Assembly: GCA_900543345.1 (NCBI GenBank) | Contig: UQRJ01000218.1 | Location: 1-5,365 of the forward strand | Origin: an uncultured Sporolactobacillus sp. | GTDB taxonomy: Bacteria; Bacillota; Bacilli; Bacillales; Sporolactobacillaceae | Direction of reading: 5' to 3' | DNA length: 5,365 nucleotides | In this document: in pieces, positions 1 to 5,319 of the stretch | How the letters are laid out: every line of letters starts with the position of its first letter | How positions within the stretch are numbered: position 1 is the stretch's first letter | Translations under genes and position numbers: made by a program | Notes under the pieces: generated by a model | Told to the model about the DNA's origin: nothing | The model's input: only the letters and a program-made list of their open reading frames with translations | Database searches by the model: none

Positions 1-46
1 AGATGTCTTAGGGTCTCGTGGGCTCGGAGATGTGTATAAGAGACAG
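1..46. other. Nextera (Tn5) sequencing adapter, left end - artefact
   Basis: This is not genomic. Positions 28-46 are the 19-bp Tn5 mosaic end as used in Nextera libraries, and 13-27 are the Nextera read-2 (i7 side) linker. Positions 5-12 (gtcttagg) occupy the i7 index slot; their reverse complement CCTAAGAC is, from memory, Nextera XT v2 index N726. Positions 1-4 (agat) match the last bases of the P7 primer. The same 46 bases recur in reverse complement at 5320-5365. The sequence should be trimmed before annotation, because it falsely extends plus-strand reading frames at the left edge and it interrupts clpX. Confidence 0.98.
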
Positions 47-725
47 GTTTACGTCCACCCTGAGGCGGTACACTGGCCACCGTCCCCTCAAGAATTTTCA
101 ACAGCGCCTGCTGAACGCCTTCGCCGGAAACATCTCTTGTAATCGACGGATTTTCCGACTTGCGGGCGATTTTATCAATTTCATCGATGTAAATAATGCC
201 CTTCTCGGCCTTTTCCACATCGTAATCCGCCGCTTGAATCAGTTTCAACAAAATATTCTCAACATCTTCGCCGACATAACCGGCTTCGGTCAGCGACGTC
301 GCGTCGGCGATGGCAAACGGCACATTGAGAATACGGGCCAGGGTCTGGGCAAGCAATGTTTTCCCGCTGCCTGTCGGTCCGATCATCATGATATTGCTTT
401 TCGAAAGTTCGACGTCGTCCGGTTTCTGCTTACTGTTGATACGTTTATAATGATTATAAACGGCGACGGACAAATTTTTCTTCGCCTGATTCTGACCGAT
501 GACGTAATCCTCCAAAATTGAGTAAATTTCCTGCGGTTTCGGAATATCTTTGAATTCGACTTCTTCATCCGTCCCCAGCTCTTCCTCTACGATTTCCGTA
601 CAAAGCTCAATGCATTCGTCACAGATATAGACACCGGGACCGGCAACCAGTTTGCGTACCTGATCCTGGGTCTTCCCGCAGAAGGAGCATTTAAGCTGTC
701 CTTTTTCTTCGTTAAACTTGAACAT
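47..725 (-). CDS. clpX: ATP-dependent Clp protease ATP-binding subunit ClpX, N-terminal half (partial)
   Basis: ClpX is a cytoplasmic AAA+ unfoldase that forms a hexamer, recognises tagged or damaged proteins, unfolds them with ATP and feeds them into ClpP. The 226 visible codons cover roughly half of a family member of about 420 residues; the C-terminal half, including sensor 2 and the ClpP-docking IGF loop, lies beyond the adapter. Visible features are a zinc-binding domain with Cys13, Cys16, Cys35 and Cys38; Walker A GPTGSGKT at 116-123; the pore loop GYVG at 149-152; and Walker B IIYIDEID at 177-184. The last residues (LEGTVASVPPQGGRK) are the standard ClpX sequence, so the gene is intact up to the cut. 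The ATG at 725 gives the canonical MFKFNEEKGQLKCSFCG start and follows a ribosome site, AGGGGTG at 731-737, five bases away. The sequence is closest, from memory, to Bacillus-type ClpX. No clpP lies between it and tig. Confidence 0.98.
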
Positions 726-730
726 CTTTT

Positions 731-737
731 CACCCCT
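731..737 (-). promoter_or_regulatory. Ribosome binding site of clpX
   Basis: AGGGGTG on the minus strand, separated from the clpX ATG by five bases (AAAAG). It confirms the start that also gives the family-typical N-terminus. Confidence 0.75.
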
Positions 738-741
738 ATTC

Positions 742-770
742 ATTCTATCGCCCATTGCAACACCGGACAA
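742..770 (-). promoter_or_regulatory. Possible proximal clpX promoter (weak)
   Basis: TTGTCC at 765-770 (four of six matches to TTGACA) and TAGAAT at 742-747 (five of six to TATAAT) are separated by exactly 17 bases. A start about seven bases after the -10 would fall near 735, inside the clpX ribosome site, leaving an almost leaderless mRNA. That position argues against it being the main promoter. TTGTCC is also repeated in tandem at 771-776. Confidence 0.25.
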
Positions 771-819
771 GGACAAAATATCCAGTTGAACATGCGCCCG
801 CTTCGTCTAGCTTTCCCTG

Positions 820-831
820 CCGGGCGCCCGG
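820..831. repeat. 12-bp perfect palindrome, GC only
   Basis: CCGGGCGCCCGG is its own reverse complement. Its inner heptamer GCGCCCG (824-830) is also present as a direct copy at 794-800. The palindrome lies about 95 bases upstream of the clpX start, inside a GC-rich patch. It could be a binding site for a dimeric protein or part of a folded leader RNA; neither is shown. Confidence 0.6.
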
Positions 832-912
832 ACATGAGAGCCTCCGCATGGAACCGTCCTCGCCGCTCCGGCCGCCATTTGGCGCACCGTGCAGCGATTC
901 GGCCGATCGTAA

Positions 913-935
913 CCGGATTTTCGCCGAAAGTCCGG
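913..935. other. Strong hairpin upstream of clpX
   Basis: The arms 913-922 and 926-935 pair over ten positions around a three-base loop (923-925). Read on the plus strand, the stem has one G-U pair at 918/930. On the minus strand, which is the sense of the clpX transcript, that position becomes a single A-C mismatch and the other nine pairs remain. No T-run follows on either strand, so it is not an intrinsic terminator. Confidence 0.5.
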
Positions 936-939
936 CGGT

Positions 940-990
940 TTATCGGTCCCTTTATGTACGAATTGTAACATAAAAAAAGACTCCCGATAA
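940..990. repeat. Nested inverted repeat (51 bp) upstream of clpX
   Basis: The outer arms TTATCGG (940-946) and CCGATAA (984-990) pair perfectly over 7 bp. Between them lies a second inverted repeat, TTTATGT (951-957) with ACATAAA (968-974). It extends inward by AC/GT with a one-base bulge to about nine pairs around a five-base loop GAATT. A seven-base A-run (T-run on the minus strand) overlaps the inner right arm. Two concentric pairs of arms within 51 bp look like a folded RNA element or a complex operator. It lies about 215 bases upstream of the clpX start. Confidence 0.5.
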
Positions 991-1015
991 GCCATATGTC
1001 CTGCTCATAAAAATA

Positions 1016-1034
1016 TGTAAGTTGAATCCTTACA
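1016..1034. repeat. Short inverted repeat, 6-bp arms
   Basis: TGTAAG (1016-1021) and CTTACA (1029-1034) flank a seven-base spacer. On the minus strand the repeat is followed by TATTTTTAT, so it faintly resembles an attenuator, but the stem has only two G-C pairs and would be weak. An operator is equally possible. Confidence 0.3.
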
Positions 1035-1080
1035 GCGCACTTTCATGGCCCTAAACAAATGATATGGTTCGTCTTTTTTT

Positions 1081-1109
1081 ATTATACAATACCCGACAAG
1101 CGGAAAGAA
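1081..1109 (-). promoter_or_regulatory. Candidate distal clpX promoter
   Basis: A perfect TATAAT lies at 1081-1086 on the minus strand. At 17 bases spacing the -35 position (1104-1109) reads TTCTTT, a poor match, so the call rests on the -10. Position supports it: the box lies downstream of the tig terminator-like hairpin and faces clpX, with no other gene between. A start near 1074 would give clpX a leader of about 350 nt containing all the inverted repeats listed for this region. Confidence 0.45.
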
Positions 1110-1161
1110 ACAAACATTCGCTATCTGCTTCGCGTCACAGTAGAGAATTTGGCTATATAAA

Positions 1162-1190
1162 AATAAAATGGCTCCGTCGGCCATTTTATT
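1162..1190 (-). terminator. Terminator-like hairpin downstream of tig
   Basis: The arms at 1162-1172 and 1180-1190 are perfectly complementary over 11 bp (AATAAAATGGC and its complement) around a seven-base loop. In the tig direction the stem ends in TTTTATT and continues TTTATATA, giving a broken U-rich tail. It lies 61 bases past the tig stop codon. The A-rich other arm and the AT-rich stem make it moderate rather than strong. It suggests that tig is transcribed separately from clpX. Confidence 0.6.
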
Positions 1191-1251
1191 CATCGAAACA
1201 ACAGTGCGATCCATTAAAAATAAAACAGATTGTCTTCCTTGCTGCAACGGA

Positions 1252-2610
1252 TTAGTTTTCTTCGTTTGCTTTCTCGCCATGATCGTCCGCCGGTTTTTCT
1301 TCCTTTGTCTCTGGTTCCGCCGCCTTCGGCTTACTGCTCTCTACCAGAAAATCGGCTGCCTTGTTGAGTGTCAGATCATGCTTTACCGGATCCGTGCTAG
1401 GGAGCCTGTCTTTGAGCTGATCAACCGAAATTTTATAAATATCGGCAATTTTCTTCAGCTCCGTATTGATTTCATCTTCCGAAGGCTCGATATGCTCCGC
1501 CTTGGCAATCGCTTCAAGCGTCAGCGACTGGCGAACGCGCTTTTCGGCATCGTCCTTCATCTGCTCGCGAAGTGCCTGTTTATCTTTCCCGGTAATCTGG
1601 GAATAGACATCCAGCGTGATGCCCTGCGCCTTAAGCCGCCGCTCAAGTTCTTCCATCATATTGTCCAGTTCATTAGCTATCATAATTTCGGGGAGATTAA
1701 TCTGCGCGTTGGCAGTCGCTTGTTCAACTGCATCCGCGCGTTTGCTGTCCTCGGCATTTTGCACGCGTTCTTTCTGCAAACGATCTTTGATTTTCTTCTT
1801 TAGCTTAGCTAAGGTATCGACTTCATCATCGACATCTTTGGCGAATTCATCGTCGAGCTCCGGAAGCTGTTTTCTCTTGATTTCTTTTACTTTAACCTTA
1901 AAGGCGGCTTCTTTCCCCTTTAATTCCTCGGCATGATAATCATCGGGAAACGTGACTTTGATTTCTTTCTCCGAATCCGCATTCATACCGATCAGTTGAT
2001 CTTCAAACCCGGGAATGAACGAATTAGAACCGATTTCCAGCGAATAATTCTCTGCCTTGCCGCCTTCGAACGGTTTTCCATCGATATAGCCGTCAAAATC
2101 AATGACAACCGTATCGCCCTTTTCAACCGTTCCATTATCCTTGACGACCAATTCGGCATAGCGTTCCTGCAGATGCTTAATTTCATGATCGACATCCGCA
2201 TCCGTGACTTCCGTGTTTTTCTCTTCTACTTCCAGACCTTTATATTGCCCCAGTTTCACTTCCGGCTTCACTGTCACGTCCGCTTCCAGAACCAGCTTTT
2301 TCCCCTTACCAATTTCCTTCACGGAAAGTTTCGGCTTATCAACCGGATCAATTCCTGTCTTTTCAATTGCTTCGGGATAGGCGTCCGGCAAAATAAAATC
2401 AAGCGCATCCTCATACAACGATTCGACACCGAACCGCTGTTCAAATAACACGCGCGGAACGCGGCCCTTGCGGAAACCGGGAACCGTGACCTTCCTGACG
2501 ACCTTGCGGAAAGCTTTATCCAGCGCGCGGCTGAAACTATCGGCATCGACCTCAAACGTCAGCGTCCCTGCATTTTCTTCCTTCTTTTCCCATTTTGCTT
2601 CAACCGTCAT
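1252..2610 (-). CDS. tig: Trigger factor (ribosome-associated chaperone and peptidyl-prolyl isomerase)
   Basis: Trigger factor binds the ribosome near the exit tunnel, shields nascent chains and has peptidyl-prolyl cis-trans isomerase activity. The 452-residue product shows the full domain order. The N-terminal ribosome-binding domain (about 1-115) carries the signature GFRKGRVPR at 45-53. The FKBP-type isomerase domain (about 150-245) has GDTVVIDFDGYIDG at 165-178 and IPGFEDQLIG at 199-208. A helical C-terminal chaperone domain follows to about 424. The end is a Lys/Glu/Pro-rich, probably disordered tail (about 425-452), making the protein somewhat longer than the B. subtilis and E. coli proteins (roughly 425-430 residues, from memory). 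The start at 2610 (MTVEAKWEKKEEN) is preferred over an in-frame ATG at 2628 because GGAGGT at 2618-2623 sits seven bases before it. The gene has its own likely promoter and a terminator-like hairpin, and its neighbours are a YsoA-like gene and clpX, as in Bacillus. Confidence 0.98.
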   Translation of the reverse strand: MTVEAKWEKKEENAGTLTFEVDADSFSRALDKAFRKVVRKVTVPGFRKGRVPRVLFEQRFGVESLYEDALDFILPDAYPEAIEKTGIDPVDKPKLSVKEIGKGKKLVLEADVTVKPEVKLGQYKGLEVEEKNTEVTDADVDHEIKHLQERYAELVVKDNGTVEKGDTVVIDFDGYIDGKPFEGGKAENYSLEIGSNSFIPGFEDQLIGMNADSEKEIKVTFPDDYHAEELKGKEAAFKVKVKEIKRKQLPELDDEFAKDVDDEVDTLAKLKKKIKDRLQKERVQNAEDSKRADAVEQATANAQINLPEIMIANELDNMMEELERRLKAQGITLDVYSQITGKDKQALREQMKDDAEKRVRQSLTLEAIAKAEHIEPSEDEINTELKKIADIYKISVDQLKDRLPSTDPVKHDLTLNKAADFLVESSKPKAAEPETKEEKPADDHGEKANEEN

Positions 2611-2617
2611 ATATCTT

Positions 2618-2623
2618 ACCTCC
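2618..2623 (-). promoter_or_regulatory. Ribosome binding site of tig (decides the start)
   Basis: A perfect GGAGGT lies seven bases before the ATG at 2610. The upstream in-frame ATG at 2628 has only a poor AAAGAG in front of it, and the resulting extra residues (MLEVRY) would overlap this ribosome site. Confidence 0.85.
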
Positions 2624-2661
2624 AACATCGCTCTTTACGAATTTCCGAATCTTATCGGTTC

Positions 2662-2673
2662 TTCACACGTGAA
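2662..2673. repeat. Short inverted repeat in the tig leader
   Basis: TTCAC and GTGAA face each other around a two-base centre. It is short and could be chance; if functional it would be an operator-like site about 50 bases upstream of the tig start. Confidence 0.2.
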
Positions 2674-2700
2674 TTAAGTAGATTGACCATCCACACTTCG

Positions 2701-2720
2701 TTTTACGGGCCAAAGTCCCG
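2701..2720. other. Small hairpin in the tig leader
   Basis: ACGGG (2705-2709) and CCCGT (2717-2721) can pair, with a seven-base loop that could close further only through a C/T mismatch. On the minus strand it is followed by AAAACG rather than a U-run, so it is not a terminator for the upstream TPR gene. It would lie near the 5' end of the predicted tig mRNA. Confidence 0.3.
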
Positions 2721-2752
2721 TTTGCACGCACATAAATCAACGCAACTTTATT

Positions 2753-2779
2753 ATTATAGCATAAGCGCATCGCTGAAAA
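2753..2779 (-). promoter_or_regulatory. Likely tig promoter (extended -10)
   Basis: TGCTATAAT (2753-2761 on the minus strand) is an extended -10 with a perfect TATAAT. Upstream is a T-rich stretch; TTTTCA at 2774-2779 matches TTGACA at four of six positions, with a shortish 15-base spacer. The extended -10 makes the weak -35 tolerable. A start near 2746 would give a leader of about 135 nt before tig. Confidence 0.6.
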
Positions 2780-2815
2780 AACTCATACAAGGTAAAATCC
2801 GCATCGAATACATTC

Positions 2816-3841
2816 TCAGCCGATGCCGTCGATACCGACGGCGCGGACCAGCCGATCCGCCTGCCGATATTCAGTTGGCGTGACGTGAAACAGATCCAGT
2901 AAAGTACCCGGCTCAATATCCAATTTTCCGGCCCGCGCCGCCTGTATGGAAAAAACAGCCGCCCAGACTCGCGTGGATGGCGGCTTCAATGCCTTCGGGT
3001 AAACCGCCAACGTAAAAAAGCGCGCGTTCTGCGTCGCTAATTCCGCCAGTGTCGGATTTTCCGAATTTAATACATCGCGAATCCGTTCCGCAAGCCGATC
3101 CGCAAACGCCTTATTCAAAAATCGATCGTCAAAAACGACATGATAGGAAGTGCCGAACTTGCGAACGTCGATCGCATTGGCCAGTCGGTTTTCATGAACG
3201 ACACATAGCAACATCGTCTTGATCTCCGGACGTTGTTGATCGTCCATCAGAAAACGGCGAATTTCCGGGAGCTGCGCCATGCCGAGCCGGCCAGCCATAT
3301 TGTGAATCAGCAGCATTTGCCGCTGCGGATCCGCTCGCTCCAGCGCCGGCCAGTCGACTGCCGTTTCCCGATCGTACCGCACCTCCCGCTCTGCCGCTCC
3401 GGGAGAACCGGCACCGGTTTCCCGCATCCGCATCTCACAGAACTTCTGCATCTGCCCTAAAAACTCCGCCACTTCGGCAGGCACATTTTTCCGTCCCCGC
3501 ATCCGGTAAATTTCGCGGAGCGCGCCCCGATAATCCTTTTTTTCGATCAGAATAGTCAAGTACAGGTGAAATACCTCATAATAATGAGGTGTATCCGATA
3601 AAAGCAATCGGTGCGTCGCCTGTTCTGCTTCCCGATAGTCACCCAGCTCAACGGAACAAACCGCCCAGCCATACAAGCCCTGCAGATCTGCATCGTTGAG
3701 TTCGATCAGCTTGCCGAACAGCACCCGCGCCTCACGGTAATGTTTTTTATTAACCAGTGCCATCGCTCTAGCCAGCAGTCTGCGCCCCAGATCAGGAAAC
3801 AGGACGAGATTGTCCTTGTTATGATGTGCCATCTTTCCCAT
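2816..3841 (-). CDS. TPR-repeat protein, YsoA-like, function unknown
   Basis: The function is not known. The predicted soluble protein of 341 residues has no signal peptide or membrane segment. Residues of about 20-118 form three tetratricopeptide-like helical repeats (roughly 20-51, 54-85 and 88-118), with typical small and aromatic positions such as the KKHYREARVLFGKLIEL, GDYREAEQATHRLL and KKDYRGALREIYRM segments. Such repeats bind partner proteins. A polar linker (about 138-165) leads to a C-terminal half (about 170-341) that I cannot assign; it ends in LFHVTPTEYRQADRLVRAVG, probably helical. In B. subtilis the TPR protein YsoA, of similar length, lies directly upstream of tig, so position, size and repeats all support a YsoA-type assignment. 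The start is uncertain: ATG 3841 follows AGGA at six bases and is preferred; 3832 (MAHHNKDN) and 3856 are alternatives. It lies 71 nt behind the M29 peptidase gene with no clear terminator between, suggesting co-transcription. Confidence 0.85.
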   Translation of the reverse strand: MGKMAHHNKDNLVLFPDLGRRLLARAMALVNKKHYREARVLFGKLIELNDADLQGLYGWAVCSVELGDYREAEQATHRLLLSDTPHYYEVFHLYLTILIEKKDYRGALREIYRMRGRKNVPAEVAEFLGQMQKFCEMRMRETGAGSPGAAEREVRYDRETAVDWPALERADPQRQMLLIHNMAGRLGMAQLPEIRRFLMDDQQRPEIKTMLLCVVHENRLANAIDVRKFGTSYHVVFDDRFLNKAFADRLAERIRDVLNSENPTLAELATQNARFFTLAVYPKALKPPSTRVWAAVFSIQAARAGKLDIEPGTLLDLFHVTPTEYRQADRLVRAVGIDGIG

Positions 3842-3846
3842 TCCCG

Positions 3847-3851
3847 TTCCT
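3847..3851 (-). promoter_or_regulatory. Ribosome binding site of the TPR gene (start choice)
   Basis: AGGAA on the minus strand; its AGGA core (3848-3851) ends six bases before the ATG at 3841. The ATG at 3856 has no purine-rich site in front of it. The ATG at 3832 has TGGGAAAG before it with rather short spacing, so it remains a real alternative. Confidence 0.5.
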
Positions 3852-3912
3852 ATCATATTGCTTTAAGAATATCAGTTTCACAGACACCGCGCAACGTTTT
3901 CGCGGCAATTGC

Positions 3913-5157
3913 TTAATCAAAATCAAGTGCCCACATTCCTCGGCGGAAAACCGGCACCCGCGTTCCGTCCGCTTGAATGCCGTCGATAGCCAGGTCTTCC
4001 GAACCGACCATAAAATCCACATGAACGATACTGTCGTTCACGCCGGCCCGATCCAATCGGCGCGCGTCCATGTTGCTTCCCCCTTCGATACAGGTCGGAT
4101 ACGCCTTCCCAAGCGCCAAATGGCAGGAAGCGTTTTCGTCGAATAATGTATTGTAAAAAATCACCCCCGACTCCGCCACCGGTGAGTGACAGGGGACAAG
4201 CGCCACTTCGCCGAGCCGACGCGATCCTTCGTCCGTATCAAGTAAATGCCGCAAAGTATCTTCACCTTTTTCCGCTTTAAAATCCGTCACTTTTCCGTCC
4301 CGGAATGTCAGCGAAAAATGATCGATCACTTTGCCGTCGCTATTGAGCGGCATCGTACTGGATACCGTCCCGTTCACACTGCGTTTATCCGGCAGGGTAA
4401 ATACCTCCTCCGTCGGAATGTTAGCGTTGAACCAAACCCCTTTCGCAGACGGTCCGGAACCGCCGGCCCAGATATGCCCTTTCGGCAACCCAATTGTTAA
4501 GTCGGTGCCTGGCGAATGATAAACCAGCTTATCGAATCGCTGTTTGTTTAAAAAATCGGCCTGCCGGTGCAACCGCCGGTTATGCGTTTCCCACGCGGCG
4601 ACCGGATCGGCATTGCCCGCTACTCTGCTAATCCGCAGAATTTCATTCATCAGCGCGATCTGAGCTTCATCCGCCGGCTTTCCCGGAAAAACCTTCTTCG
4701 CCCATGGCAACGACGGATAGGCAACGATCGACCACTGGATCCGATCGTTCATGATATATTCGCGGTATGCGGCCAGCGCTTTACCCACCGCTTTCATATA
4801 GGCGGCCACTTTCCGACCGTCAACCGCTTCCAGCAGATCCGGGTTCGGCCCGTAAACCGTCAGAATCGCGTAATCACCACGCACAGCTTCATTTTTAGCA
4901 GAGAATTGCCAAGCCGGCGTATCCGCTAACATTTCAATCGATGCGTGACGGAACCGAAGCAGAGAGATCTCATCGTCCGCCCAGTCGACCACCACATCCC
5001 GTGCACCGATCCGATAAGCCTCTGCCGCGATCATGCGAACAAATCGGGCCGCATCGAGTTTTGCAGAAATAATCAGTCCCTGTCCATTCTGTAGATTTAC
5101 GCCGGTTTGCACCGCCAGCTGGGCGAATTTTTTTAATTCCGCTTCGTTTTCTTTCAT
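3913..5157 (-). CDS. M29-family metallo-aminopeptidase (AmpS/AmpT/PepS type)
   Basis: Peptidase family M29 enzymes are cytoplasmic, dimeric, two-metal exopeptidases that remove N-terminal residues from peptides. The 414-residue product matches the family's usual size of about 410. All residues expected for the co-catalytic metal site and catalysis are present in the right order and spacing: Glu250 (NIPTEEVFT), Glu317 (GEVAL), His346 (SCHLALG), Tyr353 (KAYP), and His379 and Asp381 (HVDFMVGSEDL). These correspond to the Thermus AmpT set. The N-terminal half (about 1-200) is the family's helical/beta domain; the metal site is in the C-terminal half. There is no signal peptide. ATG 5157 (MKENEAELKKF) is chosen because AAGGGG precedes it at 5164-5169; an ATG at 5172 would add five residues with a worse ribosome site. 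It is the first gene of a probable two-gene unit with the TPR gene. Its specificity cannot be read from sequence. Confidence 0.95.
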   Translation of the reverse strand: MKENEAELKKFAQLAVQTGVNLQNGQGLIISAKLDAARFVRMIAAEAYRIGARDVVVDWADDEISLLRFRHASIEMLADTPAWQFSAKNEAVRGDYAILTVYGPNPDLLEAVDGRKVAAYMKAVGKALAAYREYIMNDRIQWSIVAYPSLPWAKKVFPGKPADEAQIALMNEILRISRVAGNADPVAAWETHNRRLHRQADFLNKQRFDKLVYHSPGTDLTIGLPKGHIWAGGSGPSAKGVWFNANIPTEEVFTLPDKRSVNGTVSSTMPLNSDGKVIDHFSLTFRDGKVTDFKAEKGEDTLRHLLDTDEGSRRLGEVALVPCHSPVAESGVIFYNTLFDENASCHLALGKAYPTCIEGGSNMDARRLDRAGVNDSIVHVDFMVGSEDLAIDGIQADGTRVPVFRRGMWALDFD

Positions 5158-5163
5158 AAATGT

Positions 5164-5169
5164 CCCCTT
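5164..5169 (-). promoter_or_regulatory. Ribosome binding site of the M29 aminopeptidase (decides the start)
   Basis: AAGGGG (continuing GGA) on the minus strand lies six bases before the ATG at 5157. The in-frame ATG at 5172 would lie upstream of this site and has only an AGGA immediately abutting it. Confidence 0.7.
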
Positions 5170-5216
5170 CATTCCTGCCTGAAAAGCATCTCGGCATTAC
5201 GAATCATACTTTCTTT

Positions 5217-5245
5217 ATTATAACCGACTGACCGGCAGGTAGGGA
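5217..5245 (-). promoter_or_regulatory. Candidate promoter of the M29 aminopeptidase gene
   Basis: A perfect TATAAT lies at 5217-5222 on the minus strand, 60 bases before the start codon. The -35 position at 17 bases (5240-5245) reads TCCCTA, a poor match, so the call rests on the -10 and on its location between a terminator-like hairpin and the gene. A start near 5210 would leave a leader of about 53 nt. Confidence 0.45.
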
Positions 5246-5253
5246 AACGGAAA

Positions 5254-5290
5254 GGCGGGATGCCCTACTTGAACAAAAAGCAACCCCGCC
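5254..5290 (-). terminator. Possible terminator hairpin of an off-window upstream gene
   Basis: The arms 5280-5290 and 5254-5263 pair over about ten positions, including six consecutive G-C pairs (GGCGGG with CCCGCC), with one bulged T and a 16-base T-rich loop. On the minus strand the stem is followed by TTTCCGTTTCCC, an interrupted U-tail; on the plus strand no T-run follows. It therefore looks like a moderate minus-strand terminator for a gene ending to the right of this window. The short genomic piece beyond it (5291-5319) is too small to show any gene. Confidence 0.4.
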
Positions 5291-5319
5291 GAGCAGGTTT
5301 CTCCGGTACGGTATACAAT

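Larger units (their letters stand above)
726..1251. other. 526-nt gene-free region between tig and clpX
   Basis: I see no credible protein-coding gene here on either strand. Short open frames exist (for example 755-973 plus and 807-995 minus) but none has a recognisable family, and the only ribosome-site-like sequence in front of one is weak. From right to left the region holds a terminator-like hairpin behind tig (1162-1190), a TATAAT box (1081-1086), an inverted repeat (1016-1034), a nested inverted repeat (940-990), a strong hairpin (913-935), a 12-bp GC-rich palindrome (820-831) and a weak promoter close to clpX. The part at about 785-940 is visibly richer in G+C than the A+T-rich part at about 950-1240. 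No remnant of clpP, which sits between tig and clpX in many other bacteria, can be recognised. Confidence 0.8.

Noticed and set aside
1..521. Plus-strand reading frame beginning in the left end sequence (18-521)
   Set aside because: Its start codon is inside the Nextera adapter, and the rest is antisense to clpX, whose minus-strand protein is unmistakable.
755..995. Short overlapping reading frames on both strands upstream of clpX (755-973 plus, 786-968 plus, 807-995 minus)
   Set aside because: All are under 75 codons, rich in Arg/Pro/Ser as expected from GC-rich non-coding sequence, and match no family I know. Only the minus-strand one has a weak AGGA near its ATG, too close for good spacing.
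726..1251. A decayed clpP between tig and clpX
   Set aside because: No ClpP-like segment was recognised in the minus-strand frames I read of the spacer.
1005..1280. Minus-strand 91-codon frame starting inside the 3' end of tig
   Set aside because: It begins out of frame within tig, reads straight through the terminator-like hairpin and the promoter box, and resembles no protein family.
2682..2688. CtsR-like heptamer GGTCAAT in the tig leader
   Set aside because: The CtsR operator needs a tandem pair of GGTCAAA-like heptamers three bases apart; the second half here does not match. No CIRCE inverted repeat (TTAGCACTC/GAGTGCTAA) was seen in the spacers either.
3852..3881. GTGAAA/TATGAT promoter directly before the TPR gene
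   Set aside because: The -10 lies so close that transcription would start near 3845, after the ribosome site, leaving the preferred start without one.
3886..3908. CCGCG/CGCGG inverted repeat between the M29 and TPR genes as a terminator
   Set aside because: The stem is only 5 bp around a nine-base loop and no U-run follows in the minus-strand direction.
5204..5319. 3' end of an upstream minus-strand gene at the right edge
   Set aside because: All three minus-strand frames run open from the edge for 17 to 37 codons before a stop, so none can be chosen, and no family motif is visible.
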